From Deltaproteobacteria bacterium RBG_13_61_14 (GTDB taxonomy: Bacteria; RBG-13-61-14): a DNA stretch of 22,027 nt. The position numbers and the translations under genes are program-made. The stretch lies in assembly GCA_001797815.1 (NCBI GenBank), contig MGQK01000080.1:22907-44933 (forward strand), read 5' to 3'. Below the pieces are notes generated by a model, which was not told the DNA's origin, ran no database searches, and saw nothing but the letters and a program-made list of their open reading frames with translations. Of the stretch, positions 7,671-14,093 are shown piece after piece; the stretch's first letter is position 1; each line of letters begins with the position of its first letter.

Positions 7671-8383
7671 GCCCTGGCCTCCGTCTGACGCAAACTGCCG
7701 TCCGGGTTGAACACCTGGTCGCGGTAGCAGAGCCAGTGTCGTTCCTCAATGGCCCGCGAGGACAAATGTCCGCAAACTAAGGAAGGATCCACCACGATCT
7801 CAAAGCCGGCGGCCTTGACCTTGCGACAGAAGGACACGTCCTCGGTCACCGTGGTCTCGCCGGTCTTTTGGTAGCGCTCGTACTCGAACCAGGGAGGCGC
7901 AACGGCCTCAAACACCTTGCGCCGGATCAAAGTCGCGCCCATGCCTACCACGTCGCACCCGACCGACCGGCGGTCCGGGCCATACCAGACGGGGTTCATC
8001 AGTTGTTCGTCCGCGGCCACGTTTTTCCAGGAGGGCACGGGCTGATGCGGCGCAGCCTTCTTGAAGTAGAGGGCGCTCAAGATGCCGGTCTTTTCTCCGG
8101 CCTGGGCCAGACCCTGGATGAGCCTGGGGATCAGTTCTTGAGGAAAAACCATGTCGGCGTCCAGGAAGAGAAGGAGGTCGGCGCCGAGCTCCTGGGCGGC
8201 GTGGACCAGGCGGTTGCGGTTGAGGTCCAGCGGAAAGGCCCGGTTGAACAACTGCCAGAACTCGCTGACCCCGAGCTCCGAGAGCGCTCTCAACACCGAG
8301 GGCCGAAAGAGCGCGGCGTAGGAGATCAGGAACGGCGTGTGCACCCAGTCCCAACTGATCGGCACGCAGACCGCGAGTTTCAT
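7667..8383 (-). CDS. GT-A-like family 2 glycosyltransferase inside the phage head operon
   Basis: 238 residues with the features of a nucleotide-sugar-dependent GT-A enzyme: an N-terminal strand (KLAVCVPISWDW), then NRNRLVHAAQELGADLLLFL leading to the metal-binding DxD motif Asp75-Ala-Asp77 (LFLDADMVFP), VGMGATLIRRKVF, and an acidic catalytic-type motif TEDVSFCRK. No signal peptide or membrane helix is seen, so it is cytoplasmic. A clear AAAGGA ribosome binding site precedes ATG 8383. It sits between the capsid gene and the LamG-like gene and overlaps the latter, so the two are co-translated. The substrate is unknown; modification of the virion, LPS or the LamG-like protein is inference from position. 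Confidence 0.8.
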   Translation of the reverse strand: MKLAVCVPISWDWVHTPFLISYAALFRPSVLRALSELGVSEFWQLFNRAFPLDLNRNRLVHAAQELGADLLLFLDADMVFPQELIPRLIQGLAQAGEKTGILSALYFKKAAPHQPVPSWKNVAADEQLMNPVWYGPDRRSVGCDVVGMGATLIRRKVFEAVAPPWFEYERYQKTGETTVTEDVSFCRKVKAAGFEIVVDPSLVCGHLSSRAIEERHWLCYRDQVFNPDGSLRQTEARA

Positions 8384-8399
8384 GGGGGTCCTTTCCGGA

Positions 8400-8430
8400 G
8401 CGGGCCACGGGTTTCAAACCCGTGGCCCGC
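8400..8430. repeat. Perfect 15-bp-stem palindrome after the capsid gene
   Basis: A 31-base perfect inverted repeat with one central base; arms GCGGGCCACGGGTTT and AAACCCGTGGCCCGC. It lies between the capsid gene stop and the glycosyltransferase ribosome binding site, and could slow 3' exonucleases or attenuate transcription after the capsid gene. The GGTTT/AAACC core is shared with the element at 10680-10702. Confidence 0.9.
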
Positions 8431-8442
8431 GGAAAAAGCGGT

Positions 8443-9432
8443 TTACGAAGTGGCGCAGCGGCGGAGCTGCCCGGTCTCGCCGGCCGCAGCGCCGTAGCGG
8501 CCCCAGCCGGCCACGGTCTCGGCATAGGCCAGGATGTCGGTCTCGCTGAGCACGGTCAGGTCCATGCGGATGCCGCTCTTGAGCTTGCGGCCGGGCAGGA
8601 CCACGAAGTAATGCGAGGTGTCGGCCGCGCTCAGGTCCTGGGTCTTGAGGCGGGTGGTCACGGCCAGGCTGACGTTGAAGTTGAGCTCGGTCGCGCCGCT
8701 GTTGATCAGGCTGGTGTTCAGCGCGTTGCGCACCCGGGCCATGAGCTGGACCGGCGCCACCACCACGAAGCGGGAGTTGGCGTTGACGTCAAAGCCCTTG
8801 CCCTGGAGCTCGTCCAGGATCTCGGCGCAGGCGGAGTTGATGGTCTCGGCGTCGCGCACGGCCTTGGTGTCGGAAGCGCCGCCCTGCCAACTCACGTCCG
8901 CGTCGGCCCGGCTCTTCGAGATCAGGTCGTAGTGGGCCTGGGCCTTGTTCGCATACCACTTGGCCCGGAACTCCTTGGCCGTATCCTCGATCTTCCAGTA
9001 TTCCTGGTCGTCGAACCACAGCTTGGACCAACCCAGGGCCCCGCCGTAAAGGTCGAAGTTGACGGTGACCTTGTCGCCCGAGACCTTGTAGACTTCGGCT
9101 TTTTCGCCGGGGGCAATGGCCCGGAAGCTCAAGCCCGAGGACACGTCCACCAGGTCAAAGCCGTTCTTGGCTGTCGCCGTAAAGTCCACCCCCTCGAACA
9201 CCTGTTCCCAGCCCAGGTCCGGCTCGTCCACCTGGTGAAAGCGGGCGATGGCCTCCGCCGCCGAGGCCGGGAAATCACCCGGAGTAGTGAATTCCTGAAC
9301 CCTGGCCCGGAACGCCGGGGCCGCCCGCCGGGGCCGATCCATGAAGTACTGCACCGCTTCCAGGAACTGGCGCACGCCTTCCGGGCTGCTCAGGTCCGCC
9401 TTATTCCAATCTGCAATCATCTTGCCGCGCAT
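8443..9432 (-). CDS. Phage major capsid protein
   Basis: 329 residues. It directly follows the cement gene and the protease-scaffold gene, the standard place of the capsid gene. The region GLSFRAIAPGEKAEVYKVSG, then DKVTVNFDLYGGALGWSKLW and KEFRAKWYANKAQAHYDLI, is the E-loop/spine-helix type pattern of HK97-fold capsid proteins. RFVVVAPVQLMARVRNALNT is the A-domain core, and HYFVVLPGRKLK with DLTVLSETDILAYAETVAGW the following strands. A strong AAGGAG with AGGA beyond precedes ATG 9432, as expected for a highly made protein. Hairpins flank the gene at both ends. The call is firm in role, less so for the exact family. Confidence 0.8.
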   Translation of the reverse strand: MRGKMIADWNKADLSSPEGVRQFLEAVQYFMDRPRRAAPAFRARVQEFTTPGDFPASAAEAIARFHQVDEPDLGWEQVFEGVDFTATAKNGFDLVDVSSGLSFRAIAPGEKAEVYKVSGDKVTVNFDLYGGALGWSKLWFDDQEYWKIEDTAKEFRAKWYANKAQAHYDLISKSRADADVSWQGGASDTKAVRDAETINSACAEILDELQGKGFDVNANSRFVVVAPVQLMARVRNALNTSLINSGATELNFNVSLAVTTRLKTQDLSAADTSHYFVVLPGRKLKSGIRMDLTVLSETDILAYAETVAGWGRYGAAAGETGQLRRCATS

Positions 9433-9452
9433 AATCCTTATCTCCTTCGTGG

Positions 9453-9472
9453 TGCGGGTGCCCTCACCCGCA
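9453..9472. repeat. Short palindrome upstream of the capsid gene
   Basis: Perfect arms TGCGGGTG and CACCCGCA around a four-base loop, 20 bases upstream of the capsid start codon. Same arm type as 5210-5229 and 19311-19338. Confidence 0.75.
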
Positions 9473-9481
9473 GATAGCTTG

Positions 9482-9505
9482 TGCCACCGGTCTGTAACCG
9501 GTGCC
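9482..9505. repeat. Short imperfect palindrome beside the cement gene stop
   Basis: ACCGGT twice around a five-base loop with partly pairing flanks (GTGCC on the left, GCC on the right). It forms, with 9453-9472, a pair of hairpins in the 75-base gap between the cement and capsid genes. Confidence 0.6.
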
Positions 9506-9507
9506 CA

Positions 9508-9876
9508 TCATGAAAGCACGATGAGGTCCACTAAAACCTCGTCGTCGTTCTCGCCCGCGGCCTCCAGAGCCTTGCCGCACTTGGCGTTGCCGGTGGCCAC
9601 GTCCGTGACTTTCTGGGCGGTGGCGTCGTAATACACGCTGGAACCTGCCGCCAGGTTGCGGCCGGTGCCGGTGGCCTTGGGCACCACGATCTTTTCCGCC
9701 TCATAGACCAGCACGAAATCCGAACTGGTCCCGGCATCCTCCACCACCACGCCCAGCGTGTCTCCGACCACGGTCATGCCGCCGGCGCTCAGCGTTTCGC
9801 TGGTGCCGGTGGTGGCCTTTAACGTCTTCGCGCTCTCCAGCTTCGTGCGAAGCTTGAGCCCGCTCTCTGTTACCAT
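9508..9876 (-). CDS. Capsid cement/decoration protein, DUF2190 type
   Basis: 122 residues, a small beta-rich protein. GTSETLSAGGMTVVGDTLGV, EKIVVPKATGTGRNLAAGSSV, YYDATAQKVTDV and GKALEAAGENDDEVLVDL reproduce the DUF2190 pattern of a protein that stabilises phage heads: GdxvxxGdlvgVa, an extended middle strand, GtxvYwD...kvt and iGkaleaa...gd..v.V.L. An AAAGGAGGAAAAC ribosome binding site precedes ATG 9876. It lies between the protease/scaffold and capsid genes, its usual place. Confidence is good because both motif order and length match the family. Confidence 0.85.
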   Translation of the reverse strand: MVTESGLKLRTKLESAKTLKATTGTSETLSAGGMTVVGDTLGVVVEDAGTSSDFVLVYEAEKIVVPKATGTGRNLAAGSSVYYDATAQKVTDVATGNAKCGKALEAAGENDDEVLVDLIVLS

Positions 9877-9940
9877 GTTTTCCTCCTTTGTGGTTTCAGC
9901 GCTTGGCTGTCAACGAACAACTAAAGACCTGACCCCAGGC

Positions 9941-10879
9941 CTAATTTTCCTTGGGGATCAAGGGATTCCTTTGCCAAGGTTGGGAAAGATGCTGGTCCGA
10001 TTCGGGCGGAACCGGAAAACTTCTCTGGGAGGAGGGGACACCATCCGAATGGTGTCCCTCCTCCAAATGCTTCTGCACTTGCTCTTCCACCAACTTGGCA
10101 ATTTGCTCCGAGACTCCAGAGGGGACACCATCCGAATGGTGTCCCCAGTCCGTTGGCTGCTTCAATTGGGCAAGCTCCGCCTCCAACTCCTGAATGCGCT
10201 GGTCCCGCTGCTGGAGCTGGTTCTCCAGGTGTTGCATTTTCTTTTCGGAGGGGACACCATTCGGATGGTGTCCCCCCTCCACCGGTTCGAACTCCTGAAC
10301 CACCGCCAGCAGGCCGGCGCCCGGAAAACCCGGCGAAGCAAAAGCCCGCGAGCCCAGAGCCAGGCCCGTGACCCGGCGCACCGCTTCCACCAGCCAGCTC
10401 TCGGCCTTCCGCCGCCGCGAAAATTCCAGCTCGGCCTCGATGCTGCACGTGTCCAGCTCGCCGGAGCGAATCCGCTCGCGGGCCTCTGGGTCCGCGATGT
10501 AAGCCACGCCCAGGGCATGGAGCCGGCCCTTTAGCCGGCGCACGGTCGCGGCCACGATCTCGCCGACCTTTCTCCGGGGCGAGTTGTCCGCATTGTGGAA
10601 GAGATAGACCGGCGCCTGCGCCAGGTGCCGCGCCAGCTCGCGGATGCGCTCGGCGCTCCAGCGCTTCTTGGTGCCTCGTGGCACATGTTTAAAACCTGTG
10701 CCCCTAGACAAAATTCGGCCTCGGCTTTCGCCTTCATGACCGGCGGTGAGCGCCACGAAGCAGGGATGGGGATCATGGGCCTTGATCGCCTGATAACGCT
10801 CCTCCCCGATCAGCGCTCTCACTTCGTCCCGCGCCATCTCTTGCACCGGCGCGCACAGATAAACTTTCTCCGAATTCAC
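9941..10879 (-). CDS. Prohead protease-scaffold fusion, with four palindromic insertions
   Basis: 312 residues starting at GTG 10879, whose start overlaps the portal stop (GTGA). Residues 1-190 look like a prohead serine protease (S78-like): VYLFHNADN with His95, and GELDTCSIEAELEF with Ser146, are the candidate catalytic pair, followed by VTGLALGSRAFASPGFPGA. Residues 212-241 are a coiled coil (QHLENQLQQRDQRIQELEAE) and the rest is a low-complexity, proline/glutamine-rich tail, as in scaffold domains. The coding sequence is interrupted by palindromic elements encoding residues 59-70, 203-211, 246-254 and 275-283. The last three read GHHPNGVPS or GHHSDGVPS. All keep the frame and lie outside the putative catalytic segments, in the leader region and around the coiled coil. 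Confidence 0.7.
   Translation of the reverse strand: MNSEKVYLCAPVQEMARDEVRALIGEERYQAIKAHDPHPCFVALTAGHEGESRGRILSRGTGFKHVPRGTKKRWSAERIRELARHLAQAPVYLFHNADNSPRRKVGEIVAATVRRLKGRLHALGVAYIADPEARERIRSGELDTCSIEAELEFSRRRKAESWLVEAVRRVTGLALGSRAFASPGFPGAGLLAVVQEFEPVEGGHHPNGVPSEKKMQHLENQLQQRDQRIQELEAELAQLKQPTDWGHHSDGVPSGVSEQIAKLVEEQVQKHLEEGHHSDGVPSSQRSFPVPPESDQHLSQPWQRNPLIPKEN
10028..10064. repeat. In-frame palindromic element, copy 3
   Basis: Core at 10035-10058 with arms GGGACACCAT and ATGGTGTCCC around CCGA; GGAGGA and TCCTCC extend the stem with one bulged base. Translated on the minus strand as GHHSDGVPS within the protease-scaffold gene. Confidence 0.9.
10121..10146. repeat. In-frame palindromic element, copy 2
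   Basis: Perfect 11-base arms GGGGACACCAT and ATGGTGTCCCC around CCGA. Same family and the same reading frame as 10028-10064 and 10247-10280; encodes GHHSDGVPS. Confidence 0.9.
10247..10280. repeat. In-frame palindromic element, copy 1
   Basis: Core 10251-10274 with arms GGGACACCAT and ATGGTGTCCC around TCGG, flanked by GGAG and CCCTCC. Encodes GHHPNGVPS on the minus strand, directly before the coiled coil. The loop is the reverse complement of that in the other two copies, that is, this copy is inserted in the opposite orientation. Confidence 0.9.
10680..10702. repeat. In-frame palindromic element of a second family
   Basis: GGCACATGTTT pairs with AAACCTGTGCC with one mismatch. With flanking bases it encodes RGTGFKHVPRGT (residues 59-70) in the protease-scaffold gene. 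The GGCAC..GGTTT plan resembles the intergenic hairpins at 8400-8430 and 9482-9505. Confidence 0.75.
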
Positions 10880-12180
10880 TCCGGCTCCTCCTCGAATCCG
10901 GCCCCATCAAGGTCACGGCCTTCCAGGTCAGCTTCTTCAGCCTCGGGCTCAATGTCGGGCAAGAGGCTCAGCAAGGTCTTGAGCGAAATCGCGCCTTTTT
11001 CCCAGAGCGGCAGGTAGAGCGCGCTCAAACGGTCCACCTGCGCCTGGGTGATGAACTTCATCCGCGGCTCGACCCCGCCGGCCTGGAAAGGCGCCTTGTC
11101 CGAGGCCAGGTTCAGATTCCGCAGCCGCACCGCCTTGTCGAAGAGGTCCTTGAACCCGCCGATCCAGCTCCGCTGCTCGGCGATGCTGACCAGGGCCACC
11201 GGCTCCATGGTGTTTTCAGCAGTGGCTCGGTTGCTCATGAATTCGGGGAAACCCAGGAACTGGACCGGCACGCCGGCCCCGCCGGCCAGAATCTTGACCT
11301 TGGTCTCGATCTCCTGGCGGATACTCTCCACCCCGGCCGAGTCCATGCCCACCAGACTGAATTCGGCCGGCCCGGCAAAGACCTTCCCAATTTTCCAGTT
11401 CACCCCAGGGCTGAGCAGGCGATCATACAGGTCCTTGGCCTCTTGCAGGTCCTCGGTGCGGAAGTAAGGCGTGGGCGAAGCGAAGTAGCGGTTGATCTGG
11501 CGCCAGTCGCGGAGCGCCTTGTCAATGTCCTCCGCCTCGACCAAAAGGCCGGAGAGGGTGGGGATGCCTTCGCGGCTGTGGATGCGGGCGTTGAACTTGA
11601 TCAAGACCGCGCGCTCGGCCGGGATCACCACTTCCTGGCGGTCGTTGCCCGGCCGGCGGTAGCGGATGCGGAGGATCCGGCTGTAGAGTTCGTCGTCGTA
11701 GTCCACCTCGTAGCGGGTATCGTTCCAGGAGAGGAAGCGGAGGCGGACGTTGCCCGCCTCCGCGTCCCACTCCAGGATGAGGAGCACCTGGCCTTCCAGC
11801 TCTTTTTCCACCGCGAGCGATTGGCCGAATTGGCCGTCGAGCTCGTTCAGGCGGACCATCTCCTGGATCAAGGCCAGTTCCCGGGAAAAAGCGGACGGGT
11901 CGCGGGCTACTGCTTTGAGGCCTCCGGCCATGGCAAGGGCGGCGCGGGTGTCCACCAGGCGCTGGATGAGCTGGTTGCCGTAGCGGGCATAGCCCTTGTA
12001 CTTTTTCACCAGCTCGTCAATCAGCTTCTCCCGGTTGTCGTAGGGGTTGGGAGAGGCGGACGCGCTTAGCGCCTTTTCGCCCGCCGAGAAGGTGAGGATG
12101 TCGGTGATATATTCCTGGCTCTTGGCCAGCTTCACTTCCAACTCCTCGATCCGCTTTGTCTGCGACCTTTTCCCGAACAC
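10876..12180 (-). CDS. Phage portal protein
   Basis: 434 residues from GTG 12180, preceded by AAGGAGAGAGAGC. After a coiled N-terminus come VDTRAALAMAGGLKAVARDP, LVLLILEWDAEAG-type strands (GQVLLILEWD), IPAERAVLIKFNARIHSREG, IPTLSGLLVEAEDIDKALRD, and the late helix pair MSNRATAENTMEPVALVSIA and RSWIGGFKDLFDKAVRL. These reproduce the crown-wing-stem organisation of portal proteins, and the RATAENTMEPV helix is characteristic of the stem. The protein forms the dodecameric vertex through which DNA is packaged. Its C-terminus is acidic and overlaps the protease start. It is the first gene of the operon; the terminase that should precede it is absent. Confidence 0.8.
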   Translation of the reverse strand: MFGKRSQTKRIEELEVKLAKSQEYITDILTFSAGEKALSASASPNPYDNREKLIDELVKKYKGYARYGNQLIQRLVDTRAALAMAGGLKAVARDPSAFSRELALIQEMVRLNELDGQFGQSLAVEKELEGQVLLILEWDAEAGNVRLRFLSWNDTRYEVDYDDELYSRILRIRYRRPGNDRQEVVIPAERAVLIKFNARIHSREGIPTLSGLLVEAEDIDKALRDWRQINRYFASPTPYFRTEDLQEAKDLYDRLLSPGVNWKIGKVFAGPAEFSLVGMDSAGVESIRQEIETKVKILAGGAGVPVQFLGFPEFMSNRATAENTMEPVALVSIAEQRSWIGGFKDLFDKAVRLRNLNLASDKAPFQAGGVEPRMKFITQAQVDRLSALYLPLWEKGAISLKTLLSLLPDIEPEAEEADLEGRDLDGAGFEEEPE

Positions 12181-12201
12181 GCTCTCTCTCCTTGTCTATG
12201 G

Positions 12202-12219
12202 AAAAATGTTGCAGTTTTT
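12202..12219 (-). promoter_or_regulatory. 18-bp element upstream of portal, repeated at 20405-20422
   Basis: AAAAACTGCAACATTTTT on the minus strand, ending 21 bases upstream of the portal GTG. The identical 18 bases occur once more in the window on the plus strand at 20405-20422, also upstream of a gene. Protein binding or promoter function is inference. Confidence 0.5.
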
Positions 12220-12294
12220 AGGGAGGAGAAGAGAGAAAATCCACAGATTACGCCGAGTTCGGGGATTTCTCGAAGAGAAGGCAGAAAAAGCTAG

Positions 12295-12546
12295 GTAATC
12301 GGGGTGTCAGTGGTGTGGGGCGGGATTCATCCGACCCTGGTGCCGGAGACGGCTCTGGCGGCCGATTACATGGACAACATCGTGACCGGCGAGGCGGAGG
12401 AAAGCGCGGTGAAGTTCGCGCAGGCACTGCGGGAAGGGCACTTGCCGGAAGAGGTGCCGGGCGCGGACCGTGCCCCGGATGGTGCCGGACTGGCAGTATT
12501 CCTTGCTGCGCCGGCGGTTTTTAACCGGCGCCTGTCTTGGGCCGAT
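12295..12546 (+). pseudogene. Fragment of a B12-binding radical SAM gene
   Basis: Codons from 12295 read SVVWGGIHPTLVPETALAAD and then YMDNIVTGEAEESAVKFAQA. This closely follows the cobalamin-binding domain of B12-type radical SAM enzymes (VVWGGvHPTllPe...yvDivvrGEgEe). The match ends at about 12465, after which the frame becomes meaningless, and there is an in-frame stop just upstream (12292-12294). Neither the N-terminal part nor the CxxxCxxC radical SAM half is present. A palindrome (12508-12532) lies near its 3' end. It is therefore a relic about 55 codons long, left between the prophage operon and the secreted hydrolase gene, and it marks a rearrangement or deletion at this boundary. Confidence 0.6.
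12508..12532. repeat. Palindromic element in the relic region
   Basis: GCGCCGGCGGTTT faces TTAACCGGCGCC, an imperfect inverted repeat with the GGTT/AACC core seen in several other elements of the window. Confidence 0.6.
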
Positions 12547-12570
12547 CGAGGAGTTTTTCGAGCTCCGGCC

Positions 12571-13815
12571 CTACTTGTCCAAAGATAGCGGCTCCTGATG
12601 CCACAGCTCCACGAACTTATTCTCCGGCTTGGTCAAGACCGCTTCGCCCGAGTTATCGCCTTTTAAATATTTATTGAAGAACGCGACCGAGTAATCCTGG
12701 TAGGCCTGGGCCTTTTCCGCGAAATGGGAACGGAAGCCGGGCAGCACCCAGCCGGCGGCGCTGACGTTAAGGGTCATGTCGGCGATGGTCATGTGGTCGG
12801 TCTTTTTCAGGCGGAGGACATATTTGGGCGCCGGCGCGTGTTCGTAAAGGGTCCAGATCGGATCCCAGGGCACTTCCATGCTCTTGTTGTCGCCGGTGAT
12901 GATCATGACCGGGATTTTGATTTCAGCCGCGGCGCGATCGAGGTGCGGGAAAAAGGCGGCCGGACCGAGCGGCAGTATTGCCTTCACCCGCGGGTCCCGG
13001 GACTGATACGGGTCGGAATTGCGCACGTAGTCCAGGCAGCAGGGGTTGGGAACGCGGTCCAGATCGAGTTTCTCGAAGTCGCAGCCTTCCGGGTTCTGGT
13101 CTTCGGGTTGATCGCAGAAGAAGGGCACGCCGCCGACCATGAGGGAAGTAAAACCTCCCAGGGAATGGCCGGTGACGCCGATCCGGTCCGGGGCGATCTT
13201 GTTATACATAAATGAAGATTGGTCGCCGTTCCAGCGCAGGGCCTGGTCAATGGCGGCCTTGGCCTCGTCCGGCCGGTAAGAAAAATCAAAACCTTTCTCT
13301 CGAAAGCGATCGCCGAAGAGGGCAAACACCGACCCGGAAAGGTTGCCGCCGGACTTGACCGCGGCCCAGGCGATCTGGCCGGGGGTGATGTCCGGCTCGC
13401 GGTCCAGGTGGCACATGGCCGAGTCCTCATGGTCCGGCGCTACCACCACGTAGCCGAAGCTGGCCAGGTTTTCGGTGTAGAAGATAGACTGGGTGCCGCA
13501 GCCGCCCATGCCGTGCGAGAAAAGGATCAGCGGATACGGCGCGCCTTTGTCGTTGAGCGGCGCGTCGGCCAGGGCTTGGCCCTGGACCTTGCCGATGTAA
13601 GGATAGGCCTTGGCGCCGGCCTCGGCTCGAGCCGGGGACCAGACAATGATCGCCATCTCCCGGCCCTGATACGGAATGTGCTCCAACCTGGCCCCCACGG
13701 GGTAGGGGCCTTTGGGCGCAGGGATTTTCGCGCCCGCGCCGGCCCCGGCCGGAACGACGATCATCACCGCCAACGTCAAGGCTATATTTATGGCCGAAAT
13801 TCTTTTGATCATCAT
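12571..13815 (-). CDS. Secreted alpha/beta hydrolase (PAF-acetylhydrolase/dienelactone-hydrolase-like)
   Basis: 414 residues. Residues 1-27 are a signal peptide (KR, a hydrophobic stretch, then PAGAGAGA), so the enzyme is exported. PLILFSHGMGG (about 95-105) is the oxyanion loop, and GHSLGG carries the nucleophile Ser218; Asp309 (ITGDNKS) and His341 (KTDHMTIAD) complete the triad. Six or more cysteines (positions 106, 135, 234, 245, 259, 260) suggest disulfides in the periplasm. The closest families are bacterial proteins related to platelet-activating-factor acetylhydrolase isoform II; the natural substrate is unknown. An AAGGAGGGGATC ribosome binding site precedes ATG 13815 (the following ATG is equally possible). 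It is transcribed away from the hydrolase at 14094. Confidence 0.85.
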   Translation of the reverse strand: MMIKRISAINIALTLAVMIVVPAGAGAGAKIPAPKGPYPVGARLEHIPYQGREMAIIVWSPARAEAGAKAYPYIGKVQGQALADAPLNDKGAPYPLILFSHGMGGCGTQSIFYTENLASFGYVVVAPDHEDSAMCHLDREPDITPGQIAWAAVKSGGNLSGSVFALFGDRFREKGFDFSYRPDEAKAAIDQALRWNGDQSSFMYNKIAPDRIGVTGHSLGGFTSLMVGGVPFFCDQPEDQNPEGCDFEKLDLDRVPNPCCLDYVRNSDPYQSRDPRVKAILPLGPAAFFPHLDRAAAEIKIPVMIITGDNKSMEVPWDPIWTLYEHAPAPKYVLRLKKTDHMTIADMTLNVSAAGWVLPGFRSHFAEKAQAYQDYSVAFFNKYLKGDNSGEAVLTKPENKFVELWHQEPLSLDK

Positions 13816-13970
13816 GATCCCCTCCTTCAGGCAAGCTTCTTTTCAGAAATTGAATTCCTTATGGCAATTACCGCGGGAATTCAGCACCCATTCCATTCTA
13901 TTCCTTTCCGATCATCTTTTTCAAGAGCCGGCTTCGACTTGCCGCCAAGTTTTGGAGAAAGCCCTTGGGA

Positions 13971-13999
13971 TTGCTTTCACGGGTCGGGGTGCTTATACT
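13971..13999 (+). promoter_or_regulatory. Sigma70-like promoter for the 14094 hydrolase
   Basis: TTGCTT (13971-13976) and TATACT (13994-13999) are separated by 17 bases. It lies about 95 bases upstream of ATG 14094 and inside the longer open frame that begins at a TTG at 13965, which argues for the downstream start. Confidence 0.6.
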
Positions 14000-14093
14000 T
14001 AAAGTCAAGCGGTTGCAAAAGGGTTCTCCGATCGAGCCTGCCAGCGGCACCGATCGCCCGATCAAACCCGACGAGAAAGGTTTATGCGCAAAG

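Larger units (their letters stand above)
1..12180 (-). mobile_element. Prophage or prophage-derived head-tail morphogenesis operon (left end outside window)
   Basis: Thirteen consecutive minus-strand genes follow the usual siphovirus order: portal, protease/scaffold, cement, capsid, connector, terminator, tube, chaperones, tape measure, distal tail, hub. Several junctions are ATGA or GTGA overlaps, so it behaves as one transcription unit. No large or small terminase is seen upstream of the portal, where phages normally keep them; positions 12181-12570 carry a radical SAM gene fragment instead. No integrase, repressor, lysis or replication gene is visible in the window. All the structural frames are open, so the locus is not obviously decayed by point mutation. 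Whether it is a truncated prophage, a rearranged one, or a domesticated particle cannot be decided without the sequence left of position 1. Confidence 0.85.

Noticed and set aside
8400-8430. Classical Rho-independent terminator after the capsid gene
   Set aside because: The stem is perfect, but no T run follows on the minus strand, and downstream phage genes must still be transcribed.
10028-10280. CRISPR array in the protease gene
   Set aside because: The three repeats are palindromic, unevenly spaced, in coding sequence and in mixed orientation, with no cas gene or leader.
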